Source: Microbacterium terrisoli
Lineage (GTDB): Bacteria > Actinomycetota > Actinomycetes > Actinomycetales > Microbacteriaceae
Direction of reading: 5' to 3'
NCBI RefSeq assembly: GCF_030866805.1
Contig: NZ_CP133019.1
Span: 1,550,001 to 1,614,000, forward strand
DNA: 64,000 nt
Part shown: piece after piece, positions 8,132 through 17,103 of the stretch
Position numbering within the stretch: the stretch's first letter is position 1
Layout: each line of letters opens with the position of its first letter
Notes under the pieces: generated by a model
What the model saw: the letters and a program-made list of their open reading frames with translations, nothing else
Databases searched by the model: none
What the model was told of the DNA's origin: nothing
Made by a program: the position numbers and the translations under genes

Positions 8132-8850
8132 GCGACGCGATCCTCGAGGTGAGGGGCCTGCGCGCCTCGATCGCCGGTCAGCAGGTGATCGAAGAGATCA
8201 CGTTCGATGTGCCGGCCCATGGCATCACCGCGGTGCTCGGGCGCAACGGCGTCGGCAAGACCTCCACACTGCGCGCGATCATGGGGCTGATCCAGCGTCG
8301 CGGCGAAGTGCGGCTGGCGGGCGAGCGCATCGACGGGCTGCTCACGCACCGCATCGCACGCCGGGGTGTGGGCTACGTGCCCGAAGACCGCGAAGTGTTC
8401 GCCGGGCTGACCGTCGCCGAGAATCTCGCGCTCGCCGAGCGCGATCGCAACCCCCGCCGAGATCTCGTCGCCCAGCTGTTCCCCGACCTGGTCGCCCGGT
8501 CCCAGCAGCGTGCCGGCACCCTGTCGGGCGGCCAGCAGCAGATGGTCTCGGTGGCCCGTGCGCTGCTGAACGAGAACCGGGTCCTTCTCGTGGACGAGCC
8601 GACCAAGGGCTTGGCGCCCAAGGTGGTCGACGAAGTCGCCGATGCTCTCGCGCGGGCCGCGGCATCCGTTCCGATCGTGCTGGTCGAGCAGAACCTCGAC
8701 GTGGTCCGACGCCTTGCCGAGGGTGCGGTGGTGATTGCCGGCGGCCGCGTCGTGCACACCGGCAATGCGCGCGAGATCCTCGACGACGCGGATCTGACCC
8801 GGCGACTGCTCGGCGTCCACACCGACACGACCGCGGGGAGCGACGCATGA
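8128..8850 (+). CDS. HAAT ABC transporter ATPase, LivF type
   Basis: A 240-aa second ATPase subunit. Walker A is GRNGVGKT (38-45), followed by GVGYVPEDREVFAGLTVAEN, the signature LSGGQQQM, Walker B VLLVDEPTKGLAPKVV and the switch LVEQN. The start was taken at the ATG overlapping the previous stop (ATGA) rather than at a far-upstream in-frame ATG that lies inside livG. LivF and LivG homologues form the ATPase heterodimer of this importer class. Confidence 0.9.
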   Translation: MSDAILEVRGLRASIAGQQVIEEITFDVPAHGITAVLGRNGVGKTSTLRAIMGLIQRRGEVRLAGERIDGLLTHRIARRGVGYVPEDREVFAGLTVAENLALAERDRNPRRDLVAQLFPDLVARSQQRAGTLSGGQQQMVSVARALLNENRVLLVDEPTKGLAPKVVDEVADALARAAASVPIVLVEQNLDVVRRLAEGAVVIAGGRVVHTGNAREILDDADLTRRLLGVHTDTTAGSDA

Positions 8851-9722
8851 GCACCGTGATTCTGGCACTGGTCACCGGCATCGGTCTGGGGGCCCTGTAC
8901 TTCCTCGTCTCGTCGGGTCTGAGCCTGATCTACGGCCTCATGCACGTGCTGAACTTCGCCCACGGAGTGTTCCTGTCGCTGAGTGCGTTCGTCGGGTGGG
9001 AGGTCGCGCGGCGAATGGATGCCTCGACCTGGGGCGGATTCCTTCTCTCGGTCCTGGTCGGCGCACTCGTGGGCGCGGTGTTCGCCGCACTGACCGAATT
9101 GGCGCTGATCCGGCCGCTGTATGAGCGTCACATCGAACAGGTGCTGGTCACCGTCGGCCTCTCGCTCGCCGCGATCGCCCTGTTCAACGGCATCTGGGGC
9201 ACCGATCCCATCTACATCGCCGGCCCCGACTGGCTGAAGCAGACCACCGCGGTGCTCGGAGCGAAGATCCCCAACGTCTACTGGCTGCTGATCGCCGCCG
9301 CCGCGGTCGTGCTCGCCGGCCTCGTGCTGTTCCTGCAGCGCACCCGCTACGGCGTCGTCATCCGGGCGGGCGTCGAGAACCGAGCGATGGTCACCGCGCT
9401 GGGCGTGGACGTACGGCGCTCGTTCACTCTCGTCTTCGCGATCGGTGGCGCCGCCGCCGGCATCGGGGGAGTGCTCGCCGCCCAGTGGGCGGGCTACGTC
9501 TCGTCGGGACTTGGCCAGACGCTGCTGATCTTCGCGTTCATCGTGACGATCATCGGCGGACTCGGCTCGCTCGCCGGGGCGGCCATCGCCTCGGTGCTCG
9601 TGGCGGTGCTGCAGCAATTCGCGAACTTCTTCCTCGCAGGCACCGGAGACTTCATCGTGGTCGTGCTGCTCGCGGTGGTACTGCTGGTCAGACCGTCCGG
9701 ACTGCTGGGGAGGAGAGCATGA
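8847..9722 (+). CDS. HAAT ABC transporter permease, LivH type
   Basis: A 291-aa integral membrane protein with about 8 hydrophobic helices. GLGALYFLVSSGLSLIYGLMHVLNFAHG is the LivH family signature, and GGLGSLAGAAIAS near the C-terminus is also typical. It forms half of the membrane channel. The ATG overlaps the livF stop (ATGA), and its own stop overlaps the next gene in the same way, so stoichiometric coupled translation is likely. Confidence 0.9.
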   Translation: MSTVILALVTGIGLGALYFLVSSGLSLIYGLMHVLNFAHGVFLSLSAFVGWEVARRMDASTWGGFLLSVLVGALVGAVFAALTELALIRPLYERHIEQVLVTVGLSLAAIALFNGIWGTDPIYIAGPDWLKQTTAVLGAKIPNVYWLLIAAAAVVLAGLVLFLQRTRYGVVIRAGVENRAMVTALGVDVRRSFTLVFAIGGAAAGIGGVLAAQWAGYVSSGLGQTLLIFAFIVTIIGGLGSLAGAAIASVLVAVLQQFANFFLAGTGDFIVVVLLAVVLLVRPSGLLGRRA

Positions 9723-10843
9723 ACACCGACGACGTCTCGTCCCGAACCTGGCAGCGACTCGGCGTCCCCGTCTTCGGCGTCGCGGTGGTCGTGGTCCTCG
9801 CGATCCTGCCGCTGCTGAACCTCTCGATCCCCGGCATCCTCCCCGGGCCGACCTACACCCCCGGCAGTCTGGCGCTGATGTCGCTGTGCATGGTGTACGC
9901 CGCCCTCGCGCTGTCGTACAACATGCTGCTGGGCACCGCAGGGCTGCTCTCGTTCGGGCACGCGCTCTCGTTCGGCGCGGGCGCCTACGGCCTGGGCATC
10001 GTGCTGCAGCAGCTGCCGGTGCCACTGTGGGCCGGCATCCTCATCTCGGTGCTCGGGGGTCTGGTGATCGCGATGGTCACCGGCGCGATCAGCCTGCGGG
10101 TGAACGGCATCCCCTTCGCGATGGTCACCCTGGCCTTCGCGCAGGCCGCTTCCGTGCTCGTGCGACGCAACGCGCAGCTCACCGGCGGCGAAGAGGGTCT
10201 GACACTGTCGACCATGCACGTGCCCGACTGGCTGGTCGGGGTCGTCAACACCCGCAACCTGTACTGGTTCGCGCTGGTGGCGGTGCTCATCGCCTACCTG
10301 ATCGCCCTGTGGATCGACCGGTCGCGGCTCGGCCACATCGCGCAGGCCGCCCGAGAGAACGAACTGCGGGTGCGTGTGCTGGGACTGAGCCCGTATGCGG
10401 CGAAACTCATCGTGTTCGTCGCCGCGGCGGTCGCCGCCGGCCTCGCCGGAATCGTCTACCTGCTGCTGCAGAGCGGCACGCAGCCGCACGCGGTCTCGGC
10501 CGACCTCACGATCACGATCCTGGTCATGGTCGTGCTGGGCGGCGTCGGATTCCGCTGGGGCGCGGTGCTCGGCGGCGTGATCTACACGCTGCTCGACCAG
10601 CGGCTCGCGGTGCTCGCTCGCTCCGATGCGATCGCGGGGCTGCCTGACGCGCTGCGCATCCCCCTGTCCGAGCCGCTGTTCCTGCTGGGCGTACTGTTCA
10701 TCGTTGTGGTGATGTTCCTGCCCGGCGGCATCGCCGGCACCGCGCGCAGCCTCGCCCGGCGGTGGCGCGCCGGTCGTGCGCGCGGGGCCGAAGCCGCCCG
10801 ATGGGACGACGCCCGATGGGACGATGCGGAGGCGGACGCATGA
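9719..10843 (+). CDS. HAAT ABC transporter permease, LivM type
   Basis: A 374-aa membrane protein. Family features are YAALALSYNMLLGTAGLLSFGHALSFGAGAY, the cytoplasmic loop RSRLGHIAQAARENELRVRVLGLSPY that contacts the ATPase, and a C-terminal GGVGFRWGAVLGG. It pairs with the LivH-type permease. The C-terminal tail after the last helix is Arg/Ala-rich and of low complexity (about 30 residues), with an internal near-repeat RWDDARWDDA. Both ends overlap neighbouring genes by 4 nt. Confidence 0.9.
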   Translation: MNTDDVSSRTWQRLGVPVFGVAVVVVLAILPLLNLSIPGILPGPTYTPGSLALMSLCMVYAALALSYNMLLGTAGLLSFGHALSFGAGAYGLGIVLQQLPVPLWAGILISVLGGLVIAMVTGAISLRVNGIPFAMVTLAFAQAASVLVRRNAQLTGGEEGLTLSTMHVPDWLVGVVNTRNLYWFALVAVLIAYLIALWIDRSRLGHIAQAARENELRVRVLGLSPYAAKLIVFVAAAVAAGLAGIVYLLLQSGTQPHAVSADLTITILVMVVLGGVGFRWGAVLGGVIYTLLDQRLAVLARSDAIAGLPDALRIPLSEPLFLLGVLFIVVVMFLPGGIAGTARSLARRWRAGRARGAEAARWDDARWDDAEADA

Positions 10844-12432
10844 TCGACGCAGAGGGGATGTCGCAGCCCGCCGACGAGCCGCACACCATCGGCCGATGGC
10901 TCGAAGACCGCGCCGGCAGCTGCGGTGACCGGATCGCGATCGACGATCGCGGTGTGCGCGTCGGGTACCGACTGCTGTTCGAACGGGCGAGACTGCTCAC
11001 CGAGCGCTTGCGCGCCGCCGGCTACGGCCCCGGGGACCGCGTGGCCACCGTCTCGGGCAACTCGATCGACCACGTCGTGGCGTTCTTCGCGTGTGCGATG
11101 TCGGGGATCGCCTTCATTCCGCTGTCGTGGCGGCAGACGACGATCGAACTCGCCTCCGCCATCGGCCACTGCAACGCGCAGCTGCTGCTGATCGACGAGG
11201 AGTACGCCGGACTGGTCGAGGATGCCCGTCGCAATGCCGCAGCGGCGACCCCCACTGCGCGGTTGGGAGTCGCCGGCGTCGAGGCGCATCCACCGGCCCG
11301 GCATGGGCGGTTCGGCCCGGCGCCCCGGCATCGGCCGGTGCGCGACGACGATGTCGCGCTCGTGATCTTCACGTCCGGCAGCGAAGGCATGCCCAAGGGC
11401 GTCATGCTCACCCACGCGAACTGCTTCTGGAACAACCTTGCCCTGGCCGGGGTCGCCCAGCTGACCGCGCAGGACGTCGTTCTGGCCACGCTTCCGCAGT
11501 TCCACGTCGCGGCGTGGAACGTGCAGCCGCTGCTGGCCTGGTGGACCGGGGCCACCGTCGTGCTGGAGCGCTCGTTCCAACCCGACCGGGTGCTGCAGCT
11601 GATCGCCGCGCGCGGCGTGACGGCGATGATGGGCGTTCCCACGCAGTATCGCCTGCTCGCCGACGACCCACGGTTCGCAGCATCCGACCTGTCGACGCTG
11701 CGTCTGGTGCAGGTCGGCGGAGCGCCGTTGCCGCCGGATCTGCGCGAGATCTGGTCCGACCGCGGCGTCGAGCTGCTCGCCGGCTACGGACTGACCGAGG
11801 CCGGCCCCAACGCGCTCTCGGTCGCACCGGGACAGGCCGAGGCCAGTGCGGGCACCGTCGGGATGCCGTATCCCACGGTCGATGTCGCGGTGGTCGACCC
11901 AGCGACGGGCCTCGCCCAGGGCGACGGTGCCGTGGGCGAGCTGTGGGTGCGCGGGCCCAGTGTCTTCGCCGGCTACCTCGACGACCCCGATGCGACCGCG
12001 CACGTGCGTGACGGACAATGGCTGCGCACGGGCGATCTCGCACGACGCGATGAGGCCGGCCGGTTCGTGCTGGTAGACCGCATCAAGGACATCTACATCT
12101 CCGGCGGTGAGAACGTCGCCCCGGCGGAGGTCGAGCGCGCCCTGTGCGCGCACCCGCTCGTGCAGGCGGCCGCCGTCGTGGGTGTGCCCGATCGGGTCTG
12201 GGGTGAGCGCGGTGTGGCATTCGTCCAGCTGCGGGCGGGAGCCGTGTGCGGCGCGGACGAGCTGATGGCGCACGCGCGCGCCCAGTTGTCGTCGTTCAAA
12301 GTGCCGGTGCACATCGAGCAGGTCGCCGACCTGCCGAGGTCGGGAATCGACAAGGTCGCCCGCACCCGACTGCGGGAGCAGGCAGCGGCGATCGCCGCAC
12401 ATCACGAGGGGGCGGATGAAGATGCACGCTGA
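10840..12432 (+). CDS. AMP-forming acyl-CoA synthetase (ANL superfamily)
   Basis: A 530-aa adenylate-forming ligase that should convert a carboxylic acid, ATP and CoA to acyl-CoA, AMP and PPi. Seen are the P-loop motif TSGSEGMPKG (178-187), GYGLTEAGP, LRTGDLARRD, the hinge RIKDIYISGGENVAPAEVE and a C-terminal PRSGIDKVARTRL with the catalytic Lys. The sequence resembles medium/long-chain fatty-acid and feruloyl-type ligases more than acetoacetyl-CoA synthetase. It follows the transporter with an ATGA overlap, so it probably activates the imported acid. The start overlapping the livM stop was chosen over an upstream ATG inside livM. Confidence 0.88.
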   Translation: MIDAEGMSQPADEPHTIGRWLEDRAGSCGDRIAIDDRGVRVGYRLLFERARLLTERLRAAGYGPGDRVATVSGNSIDHVVAFFACAMSGIAFIPLSWRQTTIELASAIGHCNAQLLLIDEEYAGLVEDARRNAAAATPTARLGVAGVEAHPPARHGRFGPAPRHRPVRDDDVALVIFTSGSEGMPKGVMLTHANCFWNNLALAGVAQLTAQDVVLATLPQFHVAAWNVQPLLAWWTGATVVLERSFQPDRVLQLIAARGVTAMMGVPTQYRLLADDPRFAASDLSTLRLVQVGGAPLPPDLREIWSDRGVELLAGYGLTEAGPNALSVAPGQAEASAGTVGMPYPTVDVAVVDPATGLAQGDGAVGELWVRGPSVFAGYLDDPDATAHVRDGQWLRTGDLARRDEAGRFVLVDRIKDIYISGGENVAPAEVERALCAHPLVQAAAVVGVPDRVWGERGVAFVQLRAGAVCGADELMAHARAQLSSFKVPVHIEQVADLPRSGIDKVARTRLREQAAAIAAHHEGADEDAR

Positions 12433-13126
12433 ACAGACCACGGCCGGGCAGGTCGAGGAGAACGTGTCACCGGCCACCGGCCGGCCGCTGACCAAACGCG
12501 GTGAGGCCACGCGGCGTCGCCTGCTCGAAGCGGCCGAGCACGTTTTCGCCGACCAGGGCTACCACGAGGCGTCGATCGTGAAGATCACCGAGCGCGCGAG
12601 TGTGGGGCTGGGCACGTTCTATCTGTACTTCGACAGCAAGAAGACCATCTTTGAAGCGCTCGTGGTCGATCTGAACCAGCGCGTGCGACACTCCATGGGC
12701 GAGGCGATGGAAGGAGCGGCGTCGAGGCTGGAGGCCGAACGGGCAGGATTCGCCGGCTTCTTCCGCTTCACTGCCGCCCACCCCGCGCTGTACCGCGTCG
12801 TCCGCGAGGCCGAGTTCGTCTCACCCGACATGCTGCGCGTGCACTACGGCCGCATCGTCGAGGGATACGAACAGGGGCTGCGCCAAGCGCAGCAAGCCGA
12901 CGAGATCGACCGCGCCCTCGACCCGCAGGTCGCAGCCTGGGCCCTGATGGGCATAGGCGAGCTGATCGGCATGCGCTTTCTGCTCTGGGAGCACGGACCC
13001 GACGGCGGTGCGCCCGACCGCATCGCGCCCGACGTGTTCGAGGCGATGATGCGGTTCGTCGAGAACGCGCTCGCCCCGCGCGCGGCGACAGGGCGCGAGG
13101 ACACGACAGAAGGAGAAGTGCGATGA
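12416..13126 (+). CDS. TetR/AcrR-family transcriptional regulator
   Basis: A 236-aa protein with a TetR DNA-binding domain at about 27-75 (KRGEATRRRLLEAAEHVFADQGYHEAS then VGLGTFYLYFDSKKTIFEALV) and a helical ligand domain. It overlaps the ligase gene by 17 nt and the dehydrogenase gene by 4 nt, so it is embedded in the catabolic operon and may autoregulate it through the palindrome at 6111-6123. The ligand is likely an acyl-CoA or hydroxy-acid intermediate (inference). An ATG two codons downstream (12422) is an equally possible start. Confidence 0.88.
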   Translation: MKMHAEQTTAGQVEENVSPATGRPLTKRGEATRRRLLEAAEHVFADQGYHEASIVKITERASVGLGTFYLYFDSKKTIFEALVVDLNQRVRHSMGEAMEGAASRLEAERAGFAGFFRFTAAHPALYRVVREAEFVSPDMLRVHYGRIVEGYEQGLRQAQQADEIDRALDPQVAAWALMGIGELIGMRFLLWEHGPDGGAPDRIAPDVFEAMMRFVENALAPRAATGREDTTEGEVR

Positions 13127-13875
13127 GCGAGCAGGATCTGAACGGCAAGCGTGCGGTGATCACCGGGGGTGCCAGCGGCATCGGCCTCGCGTGCACACGA
13201 GAGCTGGCCCGCCGCGGTGCCCACGTGGTCATCGCCGACCTGAATGCCGATGCCGCCCAGGCCGCGGCATCCGACCTCGGCGGCGAGGCATGGACCGTCG
13301 ACCTCTCCGACACCCGAGCCTTGGACGACCTGTCGCTGCAGGCCGACATCCTCGTCAACAACGCGGGAATCCAGCGCGTCGCGCCCATCGTCGACTTCGA
13401 CCCCGAGGCGTTCCGGCTGATTCAGCGGCTGATGGTGGAGGCCCCGTTCCTGCTGGTGCGCGCCGTGCTCCCGGGCATGTACGAGCGCGGGTGGGGACGC
13501 ATCGTCAACATCTCCAGCGCCCACGGCCTGCGCGCGAGCGCCTTCAAGTCCGCGTACGTCACCGCCAAGCACGCCTTGGAGGGACTCTCGAAGGTCACGG
13601 CCCTCGAGGGCGCCGAACACGGCGTCACGAGCAACTGCATCAACCCGGGCTATGTGCGCACGCCGCTGGTCGAGAAGCAGATCGCCGACCAGGCCGCCAT
13701 GCACGGCATCCCCGAATCGGAAGTCGTCGAAAAGGTCATGCTCACCGAGATGGCCGTCAAGCGTCTGGTCGAGCCCGACGAAGTCGCCTCGCTGGCCGGC
13801 TGGCTCGTGGGCCCGACATCGGGCATGACCACCGGAGCGTCCTACACGATCGACGGCGGATGGACGGCGCGGTGA
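13123..13875 (+). CDS. 3-hydroxybutyrate dehydrogenase (SDR family)
   Basis: A 250-aa short-chain dehydrogenase. NAD binding is TGGASGIG (14-21), NNAG is at 79-82, and the catalytic residues are Ser132, Tyr145 and Lys149 (YVTAK). NPGYVRTPLVEKQI and the C-terminal ASYTIDGGWTAR are characteristic of the PHB-type (R)-3-hydroxybutyrate dehydrogenases, which oxidise 3-hydroxybutyrate to acetoacetate with NAD. The nearby CoA-transferase and thiolase genes complete the route to acetyl-CoA. The start overlaps the TetR stop (ATGA). Confidence 0.87.
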   Translation: MSEQDLNGKRAVITGGASGIGLACTRELARRGAHVVIADLNADAAQAAASDLGGEAWTVDLSDTRALDDLSLQADILVNNAGIQRVAPIVDFDPEAFRLIQRLMVEAPFLLVRAVLPGMYERGWGRIVNISSAHGLRASAFKSAYVTAKHALEGLSKVTALEGAEHGVTSNCINPGYVRTPLVEKQIADQAAMHGIPESEVVEKVMLTEMAVKRLVEPDEVASLAGWLVGPTSGMTTGASYTIDGGWTAR

Positions 13876-14789
13876 GTCCCGCTGCGCGCATCCGCGACAC
13901 CGTCCAGGTCCCTGTCTCCGGCGGGGCTCTGCGCGTCGGCGTGAGGGCGGGGGAGCAGGATGCCGCGGCCGCGCTGCTGATCCACGGAGTGACGGCGTCG
14001 CACCTCGCGTGGCCGTTCGTCGCCGAGCGCTTGCCCGCACTGCGGCTGATCGCCCCCGACCTGCGCGGGCGCGGCGCGAGCAACGAGGTGGCCGGGGCCG
14101 CCGGGATGGCCGCACACGCCGAGGACATGGTCGCCGTGCTCGACGCGCTCGACATCGAGCGCGCCACCGTCGTCGGCCATTCGATGGGCGCGTTCGTCGC
14201 GGTCGTGCTCGCACACCTGCACCCCGACCGGGTCTCGAACCTGGTCCTGGTCGACGGCGGCCTGCCGCTGCAGGTGCCGGCCGGCCTTTCGCCCGATCAG
14301 CTGGTCGCCCACATTCTGGGACCGACCGCCGAACGGCTCGACATGCGGTTCGCGAATGTCGATGACTATCTCGGCTTCTGGCGCGCGCATCCCGCATTCG
14401 CACACGCCTGGAGCGACGAGCTCGAAGATTACCTCGCCTACGATCTCGTCGACGACGGCGCCGGTGCGCTGCGTCCGGCGACGAGCTATCGGACCGTCGT
14501 GGACGACACCGTCGACATGAACACGGGCACGGCGCTGCCCGAAGCGCTCGCCGGGCTGCGGCATCCCACCCGCCTTCTGACCGTGCCCCGCGGGCTGCAG
14601 GACGAACCGCCGGGACTGTACCCCGCCGACTACCTCGCCGATCTGCTGGCGGCGTACCCGACCGTGCAGCACACGCGCATCGAGGGCTTCAACCACTACA
14701 CGATCGCGATGAGCCCGACCGGGGCCCAGATCGTGGCCGACACGGTGGCGCAGGCGCTCACCGACGAGCCGACGCGATCCGTGAGGTGA
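13872..14789 (+). CDS. Alpha/beta-hydrolase, possibly a hydroxy-acid ester hydrolase
   Basis: A 305-aa alpha/beta-hydrolase fold enzyme. The oxyanion segment is LLIHGVTASH, the nucleophile elbow is VGHSMGAF with Ser104, and the catalytic His is probably in GFNHYT near the C-terminus. The GTG start overlapping the dehydrogenase stop (GTGA) was chosen; an ATG four codons earlier (13860) is possible. No signal peptide is seen, so it is cytoplasmic. Beside 3-hydroxybutyrate dehydrogenase it could cleave 3-hydroxybutyrate esters or oligomers; that is inference. The 3' end overlaps the convergent iclR gene by 32 bp. Confidence 0.8.
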   Translation: MSPAARIRDTVQVPVSGGALRVGVRAGEQDAAAALLIHGVTASHLAWPFVAERLPALRLIAPDLRGRGASNEVAGAAGMAAHAEDMVAVLDALDIERATVVGHSMGAFVAVVLAHLHPDRVSNLVLVDGGLPLQVPAGLSPDQLVAHILGPTAERLDMRFANVDDYLGFWRAHPAFAHAWSDELEDYLAYDLVDDGAGALRPATSYRTVVDDTVDMNTGTALPEALAGLRHPTRLLTVPRGLQDEPPGLYPADYLADLLAAYPTVQHTRIEGFNHYTIAMSPTGAQIVADTVAQALTDEPTRSVR

Positions 14790-15543
14790 GCTGGTGCGCG
14801 TGCGCGAGCAGCGTGCGCCCCAGCTCGGGCAGTCGGTCGGGCCCGAAGCGGAACTCGACACCGTTCAGGCTCAGCGCCCACTGCGGGTGCCCGTCGCGGG
14901 TGAACACGGCAGCGCCGATGCCGTAGCTTCCCTTGACGATCAGCCCGGGATTGAGCGAATACCCGCGTTCCTTGGTCTCGGCCAGGCGCCGGCGCAGGCG
15001 CGCCTCGCTGTGCGCGTCGCCGTAGCGCTGCGCCAATTCGGGATGCCGCTCGAAGTATGCGTCCACATCGTGGGGCTGTTGGAATGCCAGGATCGCCAGC
15101 CCGGCCGAGGCGACGCCGAGCGGAAAGCGCACTCCTTCGTGCAGCACGAACGATCGGATCGGAAAGCTCCCCTCCTCATCGACCAGGCACACGGTCTCAT
15201 CCCCGCGGCGCACCGAGAGGAACGCACTCTCCTCGGTGCGCACCGACAGCGACCGCACGATGTCGCGCGCGATCTCGGTGATGTCGTACCGTGCTGCCGC
15301 CACGTTCCCCATCAGGAACAGCTCGGGCCCCGGCATCCATGTGCCCGTGTGCTCGTCCTGGTCGACGAGCCCCTCGCGGCGCAGCGCGGTCAGCAGCCGG
15401 TGCGTGGTCGGACGGGTCAGCTCGGCGCGTCGGGCCAGTTCGCTCACGCTGGCACCACCCGTGCCGGATGCCGTGACCAGCCGCAGCAGTGACGCCGCCC
15501 GTGCGATCGCCTGCGCTCCCGGCACCACTGCGTGCGTGTCCAT
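14758..15543 (-). CDS. IclR-family transcriptional regulator
   Basis: A 261-aa regulator: an N-terminal winged helix (ASVSELARRAELTRPTTHRLLTALRREGLV) and the IclR effector domain with LSVRRGDETVCLVDEEG, GVRFPLGVASAGLAILAF and GIGAAVFTRDGHP. It is divergent from the CoA-transferase/thiolase genes and likely controls them in response to a small carboxylate. The ATG at 15543 was preferred over one 10 codons upstream because TAGTGT (15551-15556) ends 7 nt before it, giving a leaderless transcript as elsewhere in the window. Confidence 0.88.
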   Translation of the reverse strand: MDTHAVVPGAQAIARAASLLRLVTASGTGGASVSELARRAELTRPTTHRLLTALRREGLVDQDEHTGTWMPGPELFLMGNVAAARYDITEIARDIVRSLSVRTEESAFLSVRRGDETVCLVDEEGSFPIRSFVLHEGVRFPLGVASAGLAILAFQQPHDVDAYFERHPELAQRYGDAHSEARLRRRLAETKERGYSLNPGLIVKGSYGIGAAVFTRDGHPQWALSLNGVEFRFGPDRLPELGRTLLAHAHQLTSRIASARR

Positions 15544-15547
15544 ATTG

Positions 15548-15568
15548 TGAACACTAGAGCGAGGTTCA
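15548..15568. promoter_or_regulatory. Candidate IclR operator
   Basis: TGAAC-N11-GTTCA is an inverted repeat that overlaps the minus-strand TAGTGT -10 box of iclR. It lies in the 125-bp divergent region, so one bound regulator could act on both directions. A CCATATGG palindrome (15570-15577) is directly adjacent. Confidence 0.4.
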
Positions 15569-15668
15569 TCCATATGGCAAACGGACGCCTGCGCGGCGGG
15601 CCTGCGACGCGCGACGATGGAAGAGCGAGCGGTGCCGACGGCGGCGCCGCAGGACGAAGGAGGTCCGT

Positions 15669-16448
15669 GTGATCGACAAGCAGGTGGCCGACCCCGCACA
15701 GGCGGTGGCCGACATCCCGGACGGAGCGACCATCGCCGTCGGCGGCTTCGGGCTGAGCGGCAACCCGATGGCGCTGATCGAGGCGCTGCTGGCACAGGGC
15801 ACGACGGATCTGTCGGTGATCTCGAACAACTGCGGCGTCGATGACTGGGGTCTGGGAGTGCTTCTGGGCGCTCGACGCATCCGCAAGATGACCTCGTCTT
15901 ATGTGGGCGAGAACAAGGAGTTCGAACGGCAGTTCCTCGAAGGCGACCTCGAACTGGAGCTGACGCCGCAGGGCACCCTCGCCGAGAAGCTGCGGGCCGG
16001 GGGAGCCGGGGTCGCTGCTTTCTTCACTCCGACCGGCGTCGGCACGCAGGTCGCCGAGGGCGGCCTGCCGCGACGCTACGACGGCCACGGCGGCATCGCC
16101 GTGGCGTCCCCGGTCAAAGAGACCCGCATCTTCACCGTGGGCGGGCGTGAACGCGAGTACGTCCTCGAAGAAGGCATCGTCGCCGACTTCGCGCTCGTGC
16201 ACGCTCTGCGTGGCGACCGGCACGGCAACCTGGTCTTCAACAAGGCCGCCCGCAACTTCAACCCCCTGGCGGCGATGAGCGGCCGGGTGTGCATCGCACA
16301 GGTCGAGGAGCTCGTCGAACCGGGCGAGATCGACCCCGATGCGGTGCACCTGCCCGGCATCTATGTCCAGCGCGTGGTCGAGGTGGGCACCGGCATCGAA
16401 AAGCGCATCGAACGGCGCACCGTCGCCTCGCCCGTGGAAGGAGCATGA
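15669..16448 (+). CDS. 3-oxoacid CoA-transferase subunit A
   Basis: A 259-aa alpha subunit of a class-I CoA-transferase (SCOT/PcaI/AtoD type). Family features are [19 protein letters not shown], the [16 protein letters not shown] segment, [28 protein letters not shown] and [23 protein letters not shown]. It transfers CoA from succinyl-CoA to acetoacetate (or 3-oxoadipate) together with subunit B. The GTG start is preceded by AAGGAGGT (15657-15664), the strongest ribosome-binding site seen here. With the thiolase next door, acetoacetate is the likely substrate. Confidence 0.9.
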   Translation: MIDKQVADPAQAVADIPDGATIAVGGFGLSGNPMALIEALLAQGTTDLSVISNNCGVDDWGLGVLLGARRIRKMTSSYVGENKEFERQFLEGDLELELTPQGTLAEKLRAGGAGVAAFFTPTGVGTQVAEGGLPRRYDGHGGIAVASPVKETRIFTVGGREREYVLEEGIVADFALVHALRGDRHGNLVFNKAARNFNPLAAMSGRVCIAQVEELVEPGEIDPDAVHLPGIYVQRVVEVGTGIEKRIERRTVASPVEGA

Positions 16449-16449
16449 C

Positions 16450-17103
16450 ATGGCACTGACCCGCCAGGAGATGGCCGCCCGCGCAGCACGTGAGCTGCCC
16501 GACGGCGCTTACGTGAACCTCGGGATCGGCCTGCCGACCCTCGTCCCCAACTACGTGCCCGACGACGTCACCGTCGTGCTGCAGTCCGAGAACGGCATTC
16601 TCGGCGTCGGCCCGTATCCGACCGAAGAGAACGTCGATCCCGACCTCATCAACGCCGGCAAAGAGACGGTGACGCTGCTGCCGGGCGCCGCGTTCTTCGA
16701 CTCGGCCACGAGCTTCGGCATGATCCGCGGCGGCAAGATCGACGCGGCGATCCTCGGTGCCATGCAGGTGTCGAAAGACGGAGACCTGGCGAACTGGATG
16801 ATCCCCGGCAAGATGGTCAAGGGCCCCGGCGGCGCGATGGACCTCGTCCACGGAGCGGGCAAGGTCATCGTGCTGATGGAGCACGTCGCCAAAGACGGCT
16901 CGGCGAAGATCGTGAACGCGTGCTCGCTGCCGTTGACCGGCAAGCGGGTGGTCGATCGCATCATCACCGACCTCGCCGTGATCGACGTCACCGACGACGG
17001 ACTGGTGCTGGTGGAACTCGCGCCGGGCGTGAGCGTCGATGACGTGGTGGCAGCCACCGAACCCGAGCTGACCATTCCCGCAGAGCTTAAGGTGAAGGCA
17101 TGA
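16450..17103 (+). CDS. 3-oxoacid CoA-transferase subunit B
   Basis: A 217-aa beta subunit. [17 protein letters not shown] and [13 protein letters not shown] contain the catalytic Glu47 that forms the glutamyl-CoA thioester, and [15 protein letters not shown] and [18 protein letters not shown] are also family-typical. The start follows the subunit A stop by 1 nt; the in-frame extension further upstream lies inside subunit A. It overlaps the thiolase start by 4 nt. Confidence 0.92.
   Translation: MALTRQEMAARAARELPDGAYVNLGIGLPTLVPNYVPDDVTVVLQSENGILGVGPYPTEENVDPDLINAGKETVTLLPGAAFFDSATSFGMIRGGKIDAAILGAMQVSKDGDLANWMIPGKMVKGPGGAMDLVHGAGKVIVLMEHVAKDGSAKIVNACSLPLTGKRVVDRIITDLAVIDVTDDGLVLVELAPGVSVDDVVAATEPELTIPAELKVKA

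Noticed and set aside
8373..10025. 550-codon minus-strand frame across the LivF, LivH and LivM-type genes
   Set aside because: Arg/Ser-rich shadow of three coupled transporter genes.
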